From assembly GCF_000011305.1 (NCBI RefSeq), contig NC_004369.1, forward strand, positions 1,674,001 through 1,738,000: 64,000 bases of DNA, written 5' to 3'. A model generated the notes under the pieces. It worked only from the letters and a program-made list of their open reading frames with translations. It did no database searches and had not been told where the DNA came from. Position numbers and translations under genes: made by a program. Source of the DNA: Corynebacterium efficiens YS-314. GTDB lineage: Bacteria; Actinomycetota; Actinomycetes; Mycobacteriales; Mycobacteriaceae. Of the stretch, positions 14,733 through 23,702 are shown in pieces (within the stretch, counting starts at the first letter, position 1; every line of letters begins with the position of its first letter).

Positions 14733-16403
14733 TCATTTGCGACGTGTGGTCGCGCGGGCCGATGCAGCACGCTGTTTACCCGCACCGGAGGAGTTCCCCC
14801 CTCGGGATGACGGGGCTGTCTTCTTCGCCGGTTGTTTCCGCGAAGCCACCTTCTTGGATGGCTCCGACGTACCAACCCGGTTCCGGGAATGTGCGTTGAA
14901 CCACAGGGCGGCGATGCCGGCCAATGTTCCCATGATAACCAACACCAATTCAACATAGAAACCCACACGGGCTGCAAGTGTGACGGTCTGCTTCAGTGGG
15001 ATGTCCGCGGTGAGGGTGGCGGCCTCGAAAATCCGGGTGCTCTGCTCCACGGTCCCATCGGGCAGAACGATGGCGGAGACACCCGAGGTGGCGGCCACCA
15101 CCACGGCACGGTCGAATTCAATGGCCCGCATGCGGCTCATGGCCAGCTGCTGGTAGGTCATGTCGGTGAAACCGAAGGTGGCGTTGTTGGTCGGCGTGGA
15201 GAGGAACTCCGCCCCGTTGGCGATCGCGTCCCTGCCCGCCTGGTCGAAGATCACCTCATAACAGGTCTGGATGCCCACCACCACGGCACGACCCAGGCTG
15301 GCGGCGTTCATGCTCACCGTGCCGGCGCCGTCGCCCGGTTTGAAATCGCCCGCGGCATCCACCCACGGGGAGAACAGTCGAAAGAACTCCCGGAAGGGCA
15401 TGTACTCGCCGAAGGGTTGGAGGTATTTCTTGTGGTGGTACTCCCCCGCCCCGGTCTCGGGGTCGAAGACCACCATGGTGTTGCGGGCACCGACCTCATC
15501 ACGGGTGATGGTGCCGACCAGGATCGGGGCCTGCGCGGCATCCACCGCCGAGTTGATGAGGGCGGCGGCCTCCGGGTCGGTGAACGGGTTGACATCGGAG
15601 GAATTCTCCGGCCAGATCACCAGATCCACCTGCTCGTCGATGTTTCGGGTTTCCCGCACGTGGTTGGCCAGCACGGCACGGCGCTGGGCGTTGAAGTCAA
15701 GGCCCATGCGTGGAACATTGCCCTGAACGGCGGCCACCGACACCGCTTCCGAGCTGGTGCCGTCCCGGTCGATGTAGAGGGAGGTGGTCAGGCCCATCAG
15801 CAGGACCAGGGCGGCCACCCCGAGTCCCATGAGGCGCTCACGGTTGATCAGTACCACCGCGAGCCCCACCGCCACGAACACGGTGGCCGCGGTGACCAGG
15901 GCGGGCCCACCGAGGGAGACCAGGTTGGCCAGGGGGCCGTTGATCTGTCCCCAGGCCAGGCGCACCCAGGCGAACCCGCCGAAGGGCCAGCTACTGCGCA
16001 GGTACTCCACCGCCACGTAGAACAGGGGGAACAGGAATGCGCCCCACCTGCGCCACCTGGCCAGTGCCACGCCTCCGGCACCGAGGGCGATGGAGTACAG
16101 CGCCAGTGTCACCGCCAGGGCGATATAGGGCAGATTGCCCACGAACTCCCCGATCCACGGCAACAGCAGCAGATACTGGATCAACCCGTGGATGAAGCCG
16201 TAGAGCATGCCCTGGGCGATGGTCGGTCCGGCCGCCACCCGATCACCACGACCACCACGGCCCCCACTACTCCAGGGCGCCAGGGAGATATACAGCAGGG
16301 CGGTGCCGACGATACCGGCGAGGAACCACCCGACGGGTTCATGGGAGGCATAGACGAGAAGGCCACCGAGAGCGGCGATGGTCCCGCGGATGAGAACGGT
16401 CAC
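14733..16403 (-). CDS. lnt: Apolipoprotein N-acyltransferase
   Basis: A 556-residue membrane enzyme that N-acylates the diacylglyceryl-cysteine of lipoproteins; its corynebacterial homologue is also called Ppm2 because it assists Ppm1. Seen: about six membrane helices, then a periplasmic nitrilase domain with the Glu-Lys-Cys triad in IWPENSS (about residue 264), HKKYLQPFGEY (about 326) and IQTCYEVIFD (about 380), then a last membrane helix. The ~60-residue C-terminal tail is rich in Lys, Ser and Ala and probably disordered. Its start overlaps the fxsA stop by 4 bp, so the two are translationally coupled. Confidence 0.94.
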   Translation of the reverse strand: MTVLIRGTIAALGGLLVYASHEPVGWFLAGIVGTALLYISLAPWSSGGRGGRGDRVAAGPTIAQGMLYGFIHGLIQYLLLLPWIGEFVGNLPYIALAVTLALYSIALGAGGVALARWRRWGAFLFPLFYVAVEYLRSSWPFGGFAWVRLAWGQINGPLANLVSLGGPALVTAATVFVAVGLAVVLINRERLMGLGVAALVLLMGLTTSLYIDRDGTSSEAVSVAAVQGNVPRMGLDFNAQRRAVLANHVRETRNIDEQVDLVIWPENSSDVNPFTDPEAAALINSAVDAAQAPILVGTITRDEVGARNTMVVFDPETGAGEYHHKKYLQPFGEYMPFREFFRLFSPWVDAAGDFKPGDGAGTVSMNAASLGRAVVVGIQTCYEVIFDQAGRDAIANGAEFLSTPTNNATFGFTDMTYQQLAMSRMRAIEFDRAVVVAATSGVSAIVLPDGTVEQSTRIFEAATLTADIPLKQTVTLAARVGFYVELVLVIMGTLAGIAALWFNAHSRNRVGTSEPSKKVASRKQPAKKTAPSSRGGNSSGAGKQRAASARATTRRK

Positions 16404-16993
16404 TTATCCCGGTCCTCGCCATCAGAGAGGCCGGAGGGGTCGTCATCGGTTTTCCCGTCACGCGGGGTACCGAAGTCCTCGGGGCGCAGATCTGAAGTCC
16501 ACTCCTGGATCTCCTCCTCATCGAGGATGATGGGGCGGGCGGTCTGCTCGGGGGTGGCGCTGGCTGCTCCGAAACCACCGTAGGAGGTCTGGGGGCGGAA
16601 ACCGTTGGCGGCCTGGAAACCACGGACGCCGAGGTCCTCGATCGCGGTGCGCAGCCGCCTGGCCAGCGTGCGCCGGATGAGCGCGCGGGTGGGTGGGAAC
16701 ATCAGGAGCAGTCCCAGCACGGAGGTGACGAATCCCGGCATGACCACCAGGATGGCACCGGCGGCGGTGAGACCGAAGTTGCCGGCGATGGCCCCGGGGT
16801 TACCCTGCCCGGATTTCTGGGCGATGGCGGCGGCACGGCTGATGCGTTGCATCTCCACGGCGGCGAGGATGAGGCCACCGAAGAAGGCGAGGAACAACAG
16901 GCCGATGGCCCAGCCGATCCCCAGCCACATGACCACCGCCATGAAGGCGAGGATTTCAATGACAAAGTACGGTATTGCTATTGCTGCAGGCAC
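16400..16993 (-). CDS. fxsA: FxsA-family membrane protein
   Basis: A 197-residue protein with three or four hydrophobic segments in its first ~115 residues, and the conserved AAAIAQKSGQGNPGAIAGN...GAILVVMPGFVTSVLGLLLMFPPTR pattern of FxsA (read across short gaps). E. coli FxsA relieves F-plasmid exclusion of phage T7; the normal cellular role is unknown. The acidic C-terminal tail is hydrophilic. The start is GTG 16993, with no strong ribosome site. First gene of the fxsA-lnt-ppm1 operon. Confidence 0.88.
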   Translation of the reverse strand: MPAAIAIPYFVIEILAFMAVVMWLGIGWAIGLLFLAFFGGLILAAVEMQRISRAAAIAQKSGQGNPGAIAGNFGLTAAGAILVVMPGFVTSVLGLLLMFPPTRALIRRTLARRLRTAIEDLGVRGFQAANGFRPQTSYGGFGAASATPEQTARPIILDEEEIQEWTSDLRPEDFGTPRDGKTDDDPSGLSDGEDRDK

Positions 16994-17037
16994 ACCCCAA
17001 CCCTACCTGCACAGGCCGACGCGACCTACCGCGGAGC

Positions 17038-18381
17038 TCATGCCCCGTGGAGCCGGTCGAGGAGCCATCCGGAGTGGTCGGTGAGGTGCCGGAAGTAGGG
17101 ACCGAAGTGGTTGAGGCCGGTGCGGCCGGGCACACGGGGCAGACCGGACTCATGCCAGGTGACATCGGCACCGCGTGCCACCCACCGGTCGCGGACGTCG
17201 CGGACCTGATGGACGGGGATGACATCGTCGTGGGTGGAGCCCCACAGCAGGACGGGGATGCCCGGGGTGATGCGTCCGAGTTGCTGGCGTTCGAATTCCC
17301 TGAGGACACCGGGGAGGTCGTCGAGGATGTCACCGAGGGATTGTCCCGTGGTGGTCCAGGAGGTCGTGTTCTCATACGCGCTGGTGATGACGGTGCCGCC
17401 GGCGCAGGTGGCGATGTTGCGGAGTATCTCCGTGAGGCCGTGCGAGGTGAGGACGGGGAGGATCTCGTCGTGAAGCTCAGGCCGGGTGGCGGCGAGCCCG
17501 GCGACGGCGTAGGCGATGACCCCGGTGAGCATGCCGCCGTCGACGGCGCGCAGGACACCCGGCAGGTCGGAGGGTGGGGCCCCGACCACGGCGGCGATGG
17601 GGTTGATGTCCGGGGTGGTGCGACTGAGTTGGGCGGCCCAGCCCACCGCGCCTCCACCCTGGGAGAAACCCCAGAGGCCGAGGGGTTGGTCGGGTGTGAT
17701 GCCGAGGTGGCGGGCGGCGCGGATGGCGTCGACAAGCGCCCCTGCTGCGGTGATGGAGTCGCAGTAGTACTGGATGCCGGCAACCGGGTCGCGTGGATAG
17801 TCGATGAAGATGACATCGACGCCCTGGGCGAGGAACCAGGTGAGCACGGGCAGTTCGTAGGCGGCGATCGCGTCGACGGGGCGGTCGGGGAAGACGCTCA
17901 GGCCGATGGCGCAGGTGTGGGAGGGGTCGCAGTGCGCGGCCACACCCTGGGTGGAGGGGGCGAAGGCGACGACGGGCCGTGGGGTGTCACGCAGATGGGG
18001 TGTTTTGGAGAGGCACACTCCCCCGGTGGCGGTGATCGCCCTGCCGGTGGGGTCCTCGGTGATGTATTCGAAGCGGTAGGAGCTGGCGGGGTTGAGTTCG
18101 CCGCGGGTACCCAGAACGCGAAGGGGTGCGACGTTGACCAGCGTGCCGGGTTCCATGCCGGGTGCGCTGGTGGCGGTACCGAAGTCCGGGACGGCCGTGG
18201 GGTCGGGGATGATCTGCGACCCGGCGCGATCGGGGCGGCGTTGGCGTCCGGTGAGCAGGCGGGTGAGGGAGCGTGCGCTTTCGTCGATCAGGGGCAGCAG
18301 GACGCGGCGGGTGGCGGCGTGGTTGCCGGCACGGATGACCCGTGTGGCGGTGAGGTCCTTGTATGCTGCCGGTGCTGCCAT
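17038..18381 (-). CDS. Secretory-lipase-family (LIP) alpha/beta hydrolase
   Basis: A 447-residue hydrolase of the family typified by fungal secretory lipases and present in many mycolate-containing bacteria. Seen: the nucleophile elbow GFSQGGG, the acid in THDDVIPVHQ and the histidine in GLNHFGP, in the expected order. It is probably an esterase for lipids or envelope esters. No signal peptide is visible, which is odd for this family. I choose ATG 18381 because a CAATAGT -10-like box ends about 11 bases upstream, which fits a leaderless transcript; a GTG at 18417 is possible. A GCTTGTCGACG motif falls inside it and encodes LVD. Confidence 0.82.
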   Translation of the reverse strand: MAAPAAYKDLTATRVIRAGNHAATRRVLLPLIDESARSLTRLLTGRQRRPDRAGSQIIPDPTAVPDFGTATSAPGMEPGTLVNVAPLRVLGTRGELNPASSYRFEYITEDPTGRAITATGGVCLSKTPHLRDTPRPVVAFAPSTQGVAAHCDPSHTCAIGLSVFPDRPVDAIAAYELPVLTWFLAQGVDVIFIDYPRDPVAGIQYYCDSITAAGALVDAIRAARHLGITPDQPLGLWGFSQGGGAVGWAAQLSRTTPDINPIAAVVGAPPSDLPGVLRAVDGGMLTGVIAYAVAGLAATRPELHDEILPVLTSHGLTEILRNIATCAGGTVITSAYENTTSWTTTGQSLGDILDDLPGVLREFERQQLGRITPGIPVLLWGSTHDDVIPVHQVRDVRDRWVARGADVTWHESGLPRVPGRTGLNHFGPYFRHLTDHSGWLLDRLHGA

Positions 18382-18428
18382 GGGGCCCACACTATTGTTT
18401 TCCCGGTTGTGGTGCACAGGCGGTTATC

Positions 18429-19235
18429 ATGTTGCGCATGCATTCCCATGATGAGTTCTCCTCCTTTGTCCAGACCGTTGATGGCCTGACCGCTCGTATC
18501 CGGGTGCCCGGTGGGCGGGTGCGTGCCGAGCAGTGGGAGGGGTTGGCTGATGTGAGTGAGCGGTTCGGGGATGGGCAGTTGCATCTGACCTCGCGGGGTA
18601 ACCTGCAGATCCGTGGGGTGCGGGATGAGGAGGCGGTCGCATCAACGCTTGCCGGGCTGGGCCTGGGGGTGGCGCCGTCGATCATGTGTGCTCCCCTGTC
18701 TCCCTCTCTGATGGCGCTTGTCGACGCCCTCGTCCCCCACCTTCCCGTCAGCGGCCCGGTGGTGGGGATTGATGCCGGTGACGGTGCGATCCTGGCCAAG
18801 GGCCCGGATGTGGGTCTGGTGGCCCAGGGTGATGGTGGGCGGTTCCATCTGGTGGTCGGTGGGGATCCCACCGGTGTGGTTGTCTCTGCGGATTCCGTGG
18901 TGGAGGTGGTGACTGCCGCTGTTGCGGGTCAGGAGGTGGCGGATCTGAGTGTGGACAGGTCTGAGATGGTGCTTCCGACGGTGGATGGTCGGCAGGCCCC
19001 GATCGGGTGGATGCAGGACGGTGAGGTGGTGACACTCGGGGCCGGTCTGTGGGAGGGGCGGATGGAGGCGCAGCTGGCGCGGTTCCTCGCCGCGATTGAG
19101 ACTGATATCCGCATCACCCCGTGGCGGTCCGTGGTGATCCATGGGCTCTCGGATGCGGTGGCGGATCAGGTGGTGAAGGTCCTGGCCCCCATGGGGTTGA
19201 TCTTCGATGCCAACTCCCCCTGGTTGGCCGACTAG
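18429..19235 (+). CDS. cobG: Truncated CobG-like protein (precorrin-3B synthase relative)
   Basis: A 268-residue relative of CobG and of nitrite/sulfite reductase ferredoxin-like domains. Seen: VRAEQWEGLADVSERFGDG followed by LHLTSRGNLQIRGV, the family's first substrate-binding segment, and a second related half (about residues 185-265). It ends at SPWLAD, just where full-length CobG enters the ACxGxxxC iron-sulfur and siroheme-binding region. Only one cysteine is present in the whole protein, so a 4Fe-4S cluster cannot be bound; it is probably inactive as a synthase or has another role. Start ATG 18429 or 18438; no clear ribosome site. It faces the lipase head to head and converges on cobL. 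Confidence 0.75.
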   Translation: MLRMHSHDEFSSFVQTVDGLTARIRVPGGRVRAEQWEGLADVSERFGDGQLHLTSRGNLQIRGVRDEEAVASTLAGLGLGVAPSIMCAPLSPSLMALVDALVPHLPVSGPVVGIDAGDGAILAKGPDVGLVAQGDGGRFHLVVGGDPTGVVVSADSVVEVVTAAVAGQEVADLSVDRSEMVLPTVDGRQAPIGWMQDGEVVTLGAGLWEGRMEAQLARFLAAIETDIRITPWRSVVIHGLSDAVADQVVKVLAPMGLIFDANSPWLAD

Positions 19236-19254
19236 GACTATCCGGCTGGGACTA

Positions 19255-19338
19255 TTTCGACACAGGGCCGGCGGATACCGGGGTGTGTGTCGAAAAAATC
19301 GAGGTATCCGCGCGGGATAGTGTGAATTTTTCGACACA
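19255..19338. repeat. Three TTTCGACACA boxes able to form alternative hairpins
   Basis: TTTCGACACA (19255-19264), its complement TGTGTCGAAA extended to a run of six A (19286-19298), and TTTTTCGACACA (19327-19338). The middle box can pair with either neighbour. They fill the 133-bp gap between the convergent cobG and cobL 3' ends, so they may act as a two-way terminator. A fourth, weaker box (GTGTGTCGG) lies at about 19359-19367. Confidence 0.55.
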
Positions 19339-19368
19339 TCTTCCCCATCGGAGGGCAGGTGTGTCGGT

Positions 19369-20748
19369 TTAGACGCCGGTGGGCACCAGGGGTTTGGTGG
19401 CGCGCCACTGGGTGATGGCCTCGGTGTCGGTGTCGTCGATGGAGATCCCCACCCGGCGCAGGGTGCCACCGTAGCGCTGCTGGTAGGTGCTCAACTCTGC
19501 GGCCTCCTCCTCGGTGGGGGCGTTGATCACCATGTGTCCCCCGGGGCGCAGCATGGACCAGGCGGTGATGACCACCAGCTCATCACCCAGTCCGCCGCCG
19601 ACATAGATGGCATCCGGTGCCACGGCGTTCGGGCCACTGGCGTACCGGGCGTCCTTGAGTGCCCTGGGGGCTGCCCCCATGACCTCGAGCCAGGGCACAC
19701 CCAGGCGGGTGGCGTTGCGTTTGATGCGCGCGGAGCTGTCCGGGTCGGGGCAGAAACAGATGGCGTGGGCGCGGGTGCGGGTGAATCCGCCGCTGGCCAG
19801 GCCGACGGCGCGCAGCCATTCGATGGCCACGGAACCCGTGCCGCCGCTGATATCCCACAGCAGCTGACCCGGAACCGGGCGCAGGGCGGAGACCGTCAGT
19901 GCCCTGATATCGGCATCGAGCAGCTGTCCCTCGTGTTCATAGGACTCCTCCCCCAGGCCCGGGAGCAGGGAACGGCGGTGTGTCTGTCCCCCGAGGGGTG
20001 GAGATACCGCGATCACATTGAGGGTGGAGACCGGCCGTGGGGGTTGCGCGGCGGTGCCGGCGGTGATCTCCTCATCCGGGCTGCCGAGGTCGCTGAGCAC
20101 GGTGAGGTCATGGTGGTCATACCCCATCTCGCACAGCAGCCCGGCGATGTCGGTGGCGCTGAACTCATCGCGGCCCATGACCAGGAATTTCCCCCCGGAG
20201 TCAATGAGCGGGATGAGGGTTTCCAGGGACCGGTTGGTCAGGGAGGCAACCGGGGTGCGTTCCAGGGGCCAGCCCAGGCGGGCACACGCCAGGGAGACCG
20301 ACGATGGTGCCGGGATGACGGTGATGCGGTCGGGTCCCAGTACCTCGGTGAGGGTGGAGCCGATGCCGTGGAACATGGGGTCACCGGCGGATAGGACCAC
20401 CACATGCAGACCGGCGAGGCTCTTGAACAATCCCTCCAACGCAGGAATGCGTGGTTCCGGCCAGGGGCGGCGCTCCCCCCGGACGGTGTCGGGAAGGTGG
20501 TTGAGCTGGCGCCAGGAACCGATGACCACATCGGCGCGCAGCAGGGCGGTCTGTGCCTTGTGCCCCAGTTCGTCGAAGCCATCCTCACCGATACCGACCA
20601 CGGTGATGGACTCCCGGGGGCCCCGCGGGCTGGTGCTGGTGGCCACGTCCGTCTGGGGATCACCATCGACCACGGCGAACCGGTGGGGTGTCACGGATTC
20701 CTTCCGTGCCGCTGCGCCGGAGGTGTGGACGGTGATCGGTTCGCTCAT
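19369..20748 (-). CDS. cobL: Precorrin-6Y C5,15-methyltransferase (decarboxylating)
   Basis: A 459-residue bifunctional enzyme of aerobic cobalamin synthesis: CobE/CbiE-like N-terminal methyltransferase for C5 (ITVVGIGEDGFDELG, VVLSAGDPMFHGIGS) and CbiT-like C-terminal domain for C15 methylation and decarboxylation (QLLWDISGGTGSVAIEWLR). Both SAM-binding regions look intact. I choose ATG 20748, which gives a short hydrophilic leader before the first domain; the open frame extends further upstream without a good start. No other cob gene except the truncated cobG is in the window, so a full pathway cannot be inferred here. Confidence 0.9.
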   Translation of the reverse strand: MSEPITVHTSGAAARKESVTPHRFAVVDGDPQTDVATSTSPRGPRESITVVGIGEDGFDELGHKAQTALLRADVVIGSWRQLNHLPDTVRGERRPWPEPRIPALEGLFKSLAGLHVVVLSAGDPMFHGIGSTLTEVLGPDRITVIPAPSSVSLACARLGWPLERTPVASLTNRSLETLIPLIDSGGKFLVMGRDEFSATDIAGLLCEMGYDHHDLTVLSDLGSPDEEITAGTAAQPPRPVSTLNVIAVSPPLGGQTHRRSLLPGLGEESYEHEGQLLDADIRALTVSALRPVPGQLLWDISGGTGSVAIEWLRAVGLASGGFTRTRAHAICFCPDPDSSARIKRNATRLGVPWLEVMGAAPRALKDARYASGPNAVAPDAIYVGGGLGDELVVITAWSMLRPGGHMVINAPTEEEAAELSTYQQRYGGTLRRVGISIDDTDTEAITQWRATKPLVPTGV

Positions 20749-20794
20749 GACATCTGATTCTAGCGAGAGCTGGTTACTGCTGGTGCCGGTGGGG

Positions 20795-21535
20795 TTAGCG
20801 TGGCATCCGGCGCCAGAGGGGGCGTGGCACCGTGCGCATGATCCAGGCCAGCAGTCGCAGACGACCCGGGATCCACAGTGTGGCACTACCCCGGCCGGTA
20901 GTGATCCGGTCCACCACCGCATCGGCGACATCCCCCGGGTACACCGACATCGGTGCCGGTGACATGCCGGTGGTCATGGAACCGATGACAAAACCTGGCC
21001 GGGCGGTGATCAAGGACACCGCTGAACCGTGCAGTGCATCGCTGAGCCCCTGACAGAAGGCATCCAGGCCGGCCTTCGTGGAGCCGTAGACATAGTTGGC
21101 CCGCCTCGCACGCCACCCGGCGATGGAGGAGAACGCCACGATCGTCGACCTGAGATCCTGGGTGCGGAGCTCGTCGGCAAGCACCGTCAACATGGACACC
21201 TGCGCGGTGTAGTCGAGGGTGGCGATCTCCACGGCGTGGGCCTCATCGGTTTCCGCCCGGGCCTGATCACCCAGGATCCCGAAAGCCACCACCGCGCATG
21301 TGATCGGGCCGGCCAGGTCGCATGCCTGACGCACCACCGCGCGGTGGGAGCCCAGATCGGTGGCCTCGAACTGCACCGGGTGCACAGCGGCAGCGCCCAG
21401 TGTCTCAAGCTCCGCGGTGAGCTCCCCCAGTGCCTCGACCCGGCGCGCCGCCAGCACCACCTGCTCACCGGGGGCCAGGCGGCGGGCGATCTCCCCGCCG
21501 ATGTCACTGGTGCCCCCGAGGATGAGGATGCTCAC
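20795..21535 (-). CDS. Short-chain dehydrogenase, DprE2-like
   Basis: A 246-residue SDR: nucleotide motif GGTSDIGG at residues 7-14, catalytic Ser in AFSSIAGWRARR and Tyr/Lys in YVYGSTKAGLDAF. The segment after the catalytic serine and the VYGSTKAGLD motif resemble DprE2, which reduces the keto intermediate of decaprenylphosphoryl-arabinose synthesis, but no DprE1 lies nearby, so this is probably a paralogue with another substrate. The start overlaps the pepQ stop by 4 bp (ATGA), so the two are translationally coupled. Confidence 0.8.
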   Translation of the reverse strand: MSILILGGTSDIGGEIARRLAPGEQVVLAARRVEALGELTAELETLGAAAVHPVQFEATDLGSHRAVVRQACDLAGPITCAVVAFGILGDQARAETDEAHAVEIATLDYTAQVSMLTVLADELRTQDLRSTIVAFSSIAGWRARRANYVYGSTKAGLDAFCQGLSDALHGSAVSLITARPGFVIGSMTTGMSPAPMSVYPGDVADAVVDRITTGRGSATLWIPGRLRLLAWIMRTVPRPLWRRMPR

Positions 21536-22677
21536 TGCAGGTCCTTCGGCTGGTTGTTGAGGGTCTCACAGCCATCGTCGGTGATGACCACAATGTCCTC
21601 GATGCGTGCGCCGTGCACACCCTCGATGTAGATGCCCGGTTCGATGGAAAAGGCCATGCCGGGTTCCAGGATGAGGTCATTGCCGGCCATGATGAAGGGT
21701 TCCTCGTGGGTGGACAGGCCGATGCCGTGGCCGGTGCGGTGGATGAAGTGCTCCCCGTAGCCGACGGCCTCAATCGCCATGCGGGCGGCCTGGTCGACCG
21801 AGGCTGCGGTCACGCCGGGGCGTGCCTGGGCGACGGCGGCGAGTTGTGCGGCGTGGAGGGCGTCGTAAAGCTTCGTGAACTCGGGGTCACGCTGGGCGTC
21901 CGGCCCGCCGACCACGTAGGTGCGGGTGCAGTCGGAGTGGTAGCCGACGCCGAAGGTGCCGCCGATATCGACGACCACGACGTCGCCGGTGGCCAGCACG
22001 CGGTCGGAGAAGCTGTGGTGGGGGTTCGCGCCGTTGGGCCCGGAGCCGACGATGATGAAATCCACGGCGGTGTGTTCGGCGAGGATGAGTTCCTCCAGGT
22101 CGGTGGCCACGTCGCGTTCGGTGCGCCCGTCGACAAGCAGGGACGGCACCTTCGCGTGCACCCGGTCGATGGCGGCACCGGCGTCACGCAGCTGGGTGAT
22201 CTCGGCGTCATCCTTGGACACGAACAGTTCCTTGAGCACCTGCACGGCCAGTTCATAGCGGATCCCCACCGGCAGCAGCTCCTGGAACGGCAGGAGGTGA
22301 TCGGCGGTGATCGAGGAACCGATCCCCACCCCCATCATCTCCATGCCGAGCGGATCCAGGGCGTCCACGGCGAGCTGATGGGCATTCTCCCCGTCCACCC
22401 AACCGCGGACCGTGATGTCGAGGTCCGGGATGGCGGACAGGGCGAGATCGCCGCGGTCCACGGCGGGCAGGATGATGGTCGGGGTTCCCAGCACCGGGAT
22501 CACCAGTGCGGTGAGGCGCTCATGGGTGGTAAGCCACGAACCGGTCAGATATGCCAGTTCGGCGCCGGTGCCGATGATCAGGCCGTTGAGACCTGCGCTG
22601 GCGGCACCGGCCTGCGCGCGTTCGAGGCGTTCGGCGTAGACCTCGGTGGGGAAGATATTGCTGGAGGGATCACTCAT
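21532..22677 (-). CDS. pepQ: M24 Xaa-Pro dipeptidase/aminopeptidase P family
   Basis: A 381-residue metallopeptidase that cleaves Xaa-Pro bonds. The pita-bread domain (from about residue 150) has the metal ligands: VVVDIGGTFGVGYHSDCTRT (two Asp), TGHGIGLSTHEEP (His), SIEPGIYIEG and GARIEDIVV (Glu, Glu). The N-terminal half is the creatinase-like domain. ATG 22677 is chosen over a TTG nine bases upstream. It is divergent from the trypsin-like gene, with only 29 bp between starts. It carries a coding GCTTGTCGACG copy at 22128-22138. Confidence 0.87.
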   Translation of the reverse strand: MSDPSSNIFPTEVYAERLERAQAGAASAGLNGLIIGTGAELAYLTGSWLTTHERLTALVIPVLGTPTIILPAVDRGDLALSAIPDLDITVRGWVDGENAHQLAVDALDPLGMEMMGVGIGSSITADHLLPFQELLPVGIRYELAVQVLKELFVSKDDAEITQLRDAGAAIDRVHAKVPSLLVDGRTERDVATDLEELILAEHTAVDFIIVGSGPNGANPHHSFSDRVLATGDVVVVDIGGTFGVGYHSDCTRTYVVGGPDAQRDPEFTKLYDALHAAQLAAVAQARPGVTAASVDQAARMAIEAVGYGEHFIHRTGHGIGLSTHEEPFIMAGNDLILEPGMAFSIEPGIYIEGVHGARIEDIVVITDDGCETLNNQPKDLQ

Positions 22678-22706
22678 GGCATCCAAGCCTAGTAGCCTGG
22701 GCAGGT

Positions 22707-23387
22707 GTGCGATCCAACCACACTGTCCGCCTGAGTGCGCCGGGACGTTATGCGTCCGGGTTTCTGGTCTCGAAAGCGCTTGTCGACGCCTCCCTCTCCG
22801 CCCACCTCGACCCCGGCGCGCGCGACTTGCCGTCCCACGTCTCCGACCGTGCGGAGTTCGTGCTCACCGCGGCGCATTTCCTGCGGGGGTCAGGTGGTTC
22901 TTCCCCGATCCGGGTGCGTGGGGTGCGCCTGTCCGGCACGGCGCGGGAGCATGTGTCCATTTTCGGCACCGACATCGGTGTGGCGCGTCTGGCTGCTCCG
23001 GCGCCAACCCGTCAACTGCCGATGCTCTCACCCACACCGATCGGATTCGGTCAGCGCACGGTGACCTACGGTTTCGGTGGGCGTTCGACGGCGTTGGTAC
23101 CGAAGGAGCTCCCCGGCAGGGTGCTGGCGAGGGTTCCCTTCGCGCTCTCCCGCAACCCGTTCACCCGGGTGCGTCATGGCGTGATGGTGTTCAACCATCC
23201 TGAGCCTGCGATCCGTGGTGATTCCGGCGGGCCCGTTCTCTCAGATGGCCTGGTCTACGGGCTGCAGTCAATGATCACCGATCCCCTGGGCTTCAATACC
23301 CGGGTGGCCACCGTGGCGGCCCTGGCTCCCCATCTTCCCGCCATCCGGCGTGCCATGGAGCAGCTCGGGGATACCAAGCAGGAATGA
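22707..23387 (+). CDS. Trypsin-like serine protease without signal peptide
   Basis: A 226-residue S1-family protease with a complete triad: His57 in LTAAHFL, Asp89 in FGTDIGVARL, and Ser173 in GDSGGPV. The body starts directly with the first beta-barrel strands (RYASGFLVS), and no signal peptide or propeptide is visible. The start is GTG 22707; no in-frame ATG or credible upstream start exists between it and the pepQ gene, so the absence looks real unless initiation lies inside pepQ. Only 29 bp separate the two starts, so the messages are probably leaderless. Cytoplasmic protease or unconventional export are both open. Confidence 0.75.
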   Translation: MRSNHTVRLSAPGRYASGFLVSKALVDASLSAHLDPGARDLPSHVSDRAEFVLTAAHFLRGSGGSSPIRVRGVRLSGTAREHVSIFGTDIGVARLAAPAPTRQLPMLSPTPIGFGQRTVTYGFGGRSTALVPKELPGRVLARVPFALSRNPFTRVRHGVMVFNHPEPAIRGDSGGPVLSDGLVYGLQSMITDPLGFNTRVATVAALAPHLPAIRRAMEQLGDTKQE

Positions 23388-23397
23388 GGAGGCAGCA

Positions 23398-23556
23398 ATG
23401 ACCACCCACGATAAAGACAGACAACCCATCCCCGAGCCTGACCGGGCCCGGGAGGCCGAACGTCGGCGACGAATGGCCAAACTGCGTCAGGACAGTGCCA
23501 GGCGGACCCTGGAGGTCATCGAACAGAAATTCCCCGACCTGAAGACCGGTAACTAG
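23398..23556 (+). CDS. Small charged helical protein after the protease
   Basis: A 52-residue protein, highly charged (about one third Arg, Lys, Asp or Glu) and predicted helical. No family is recognisable. It has an excellent ribosome site (GAGGAGG, overlapping the region of the protease stop codon) and starts 10 bp after that stop, so it is a real co-translated gene. It could be a partner or regulator of the protease; this is inference from position only. Confidence 0.65.
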   Translation: MTTHDKDRQPIPEPDRAREAERRRRMAKLRQDSARRTLEVIEQKFPDLKTGN

Positions 23557-23702
23557 ATATCGCCACTTTTTCGACAGGCGACGATCATCAGGATCATCTC
23601 ATCCAACCTATAAAATGCCCTGGCTAGGTGGCCCCCGTGTCGATATTCATAACGACCGAGGCGGGTCGAGAAAATCACCAACAAGCATGAAGGGAGAACA
23701 CC

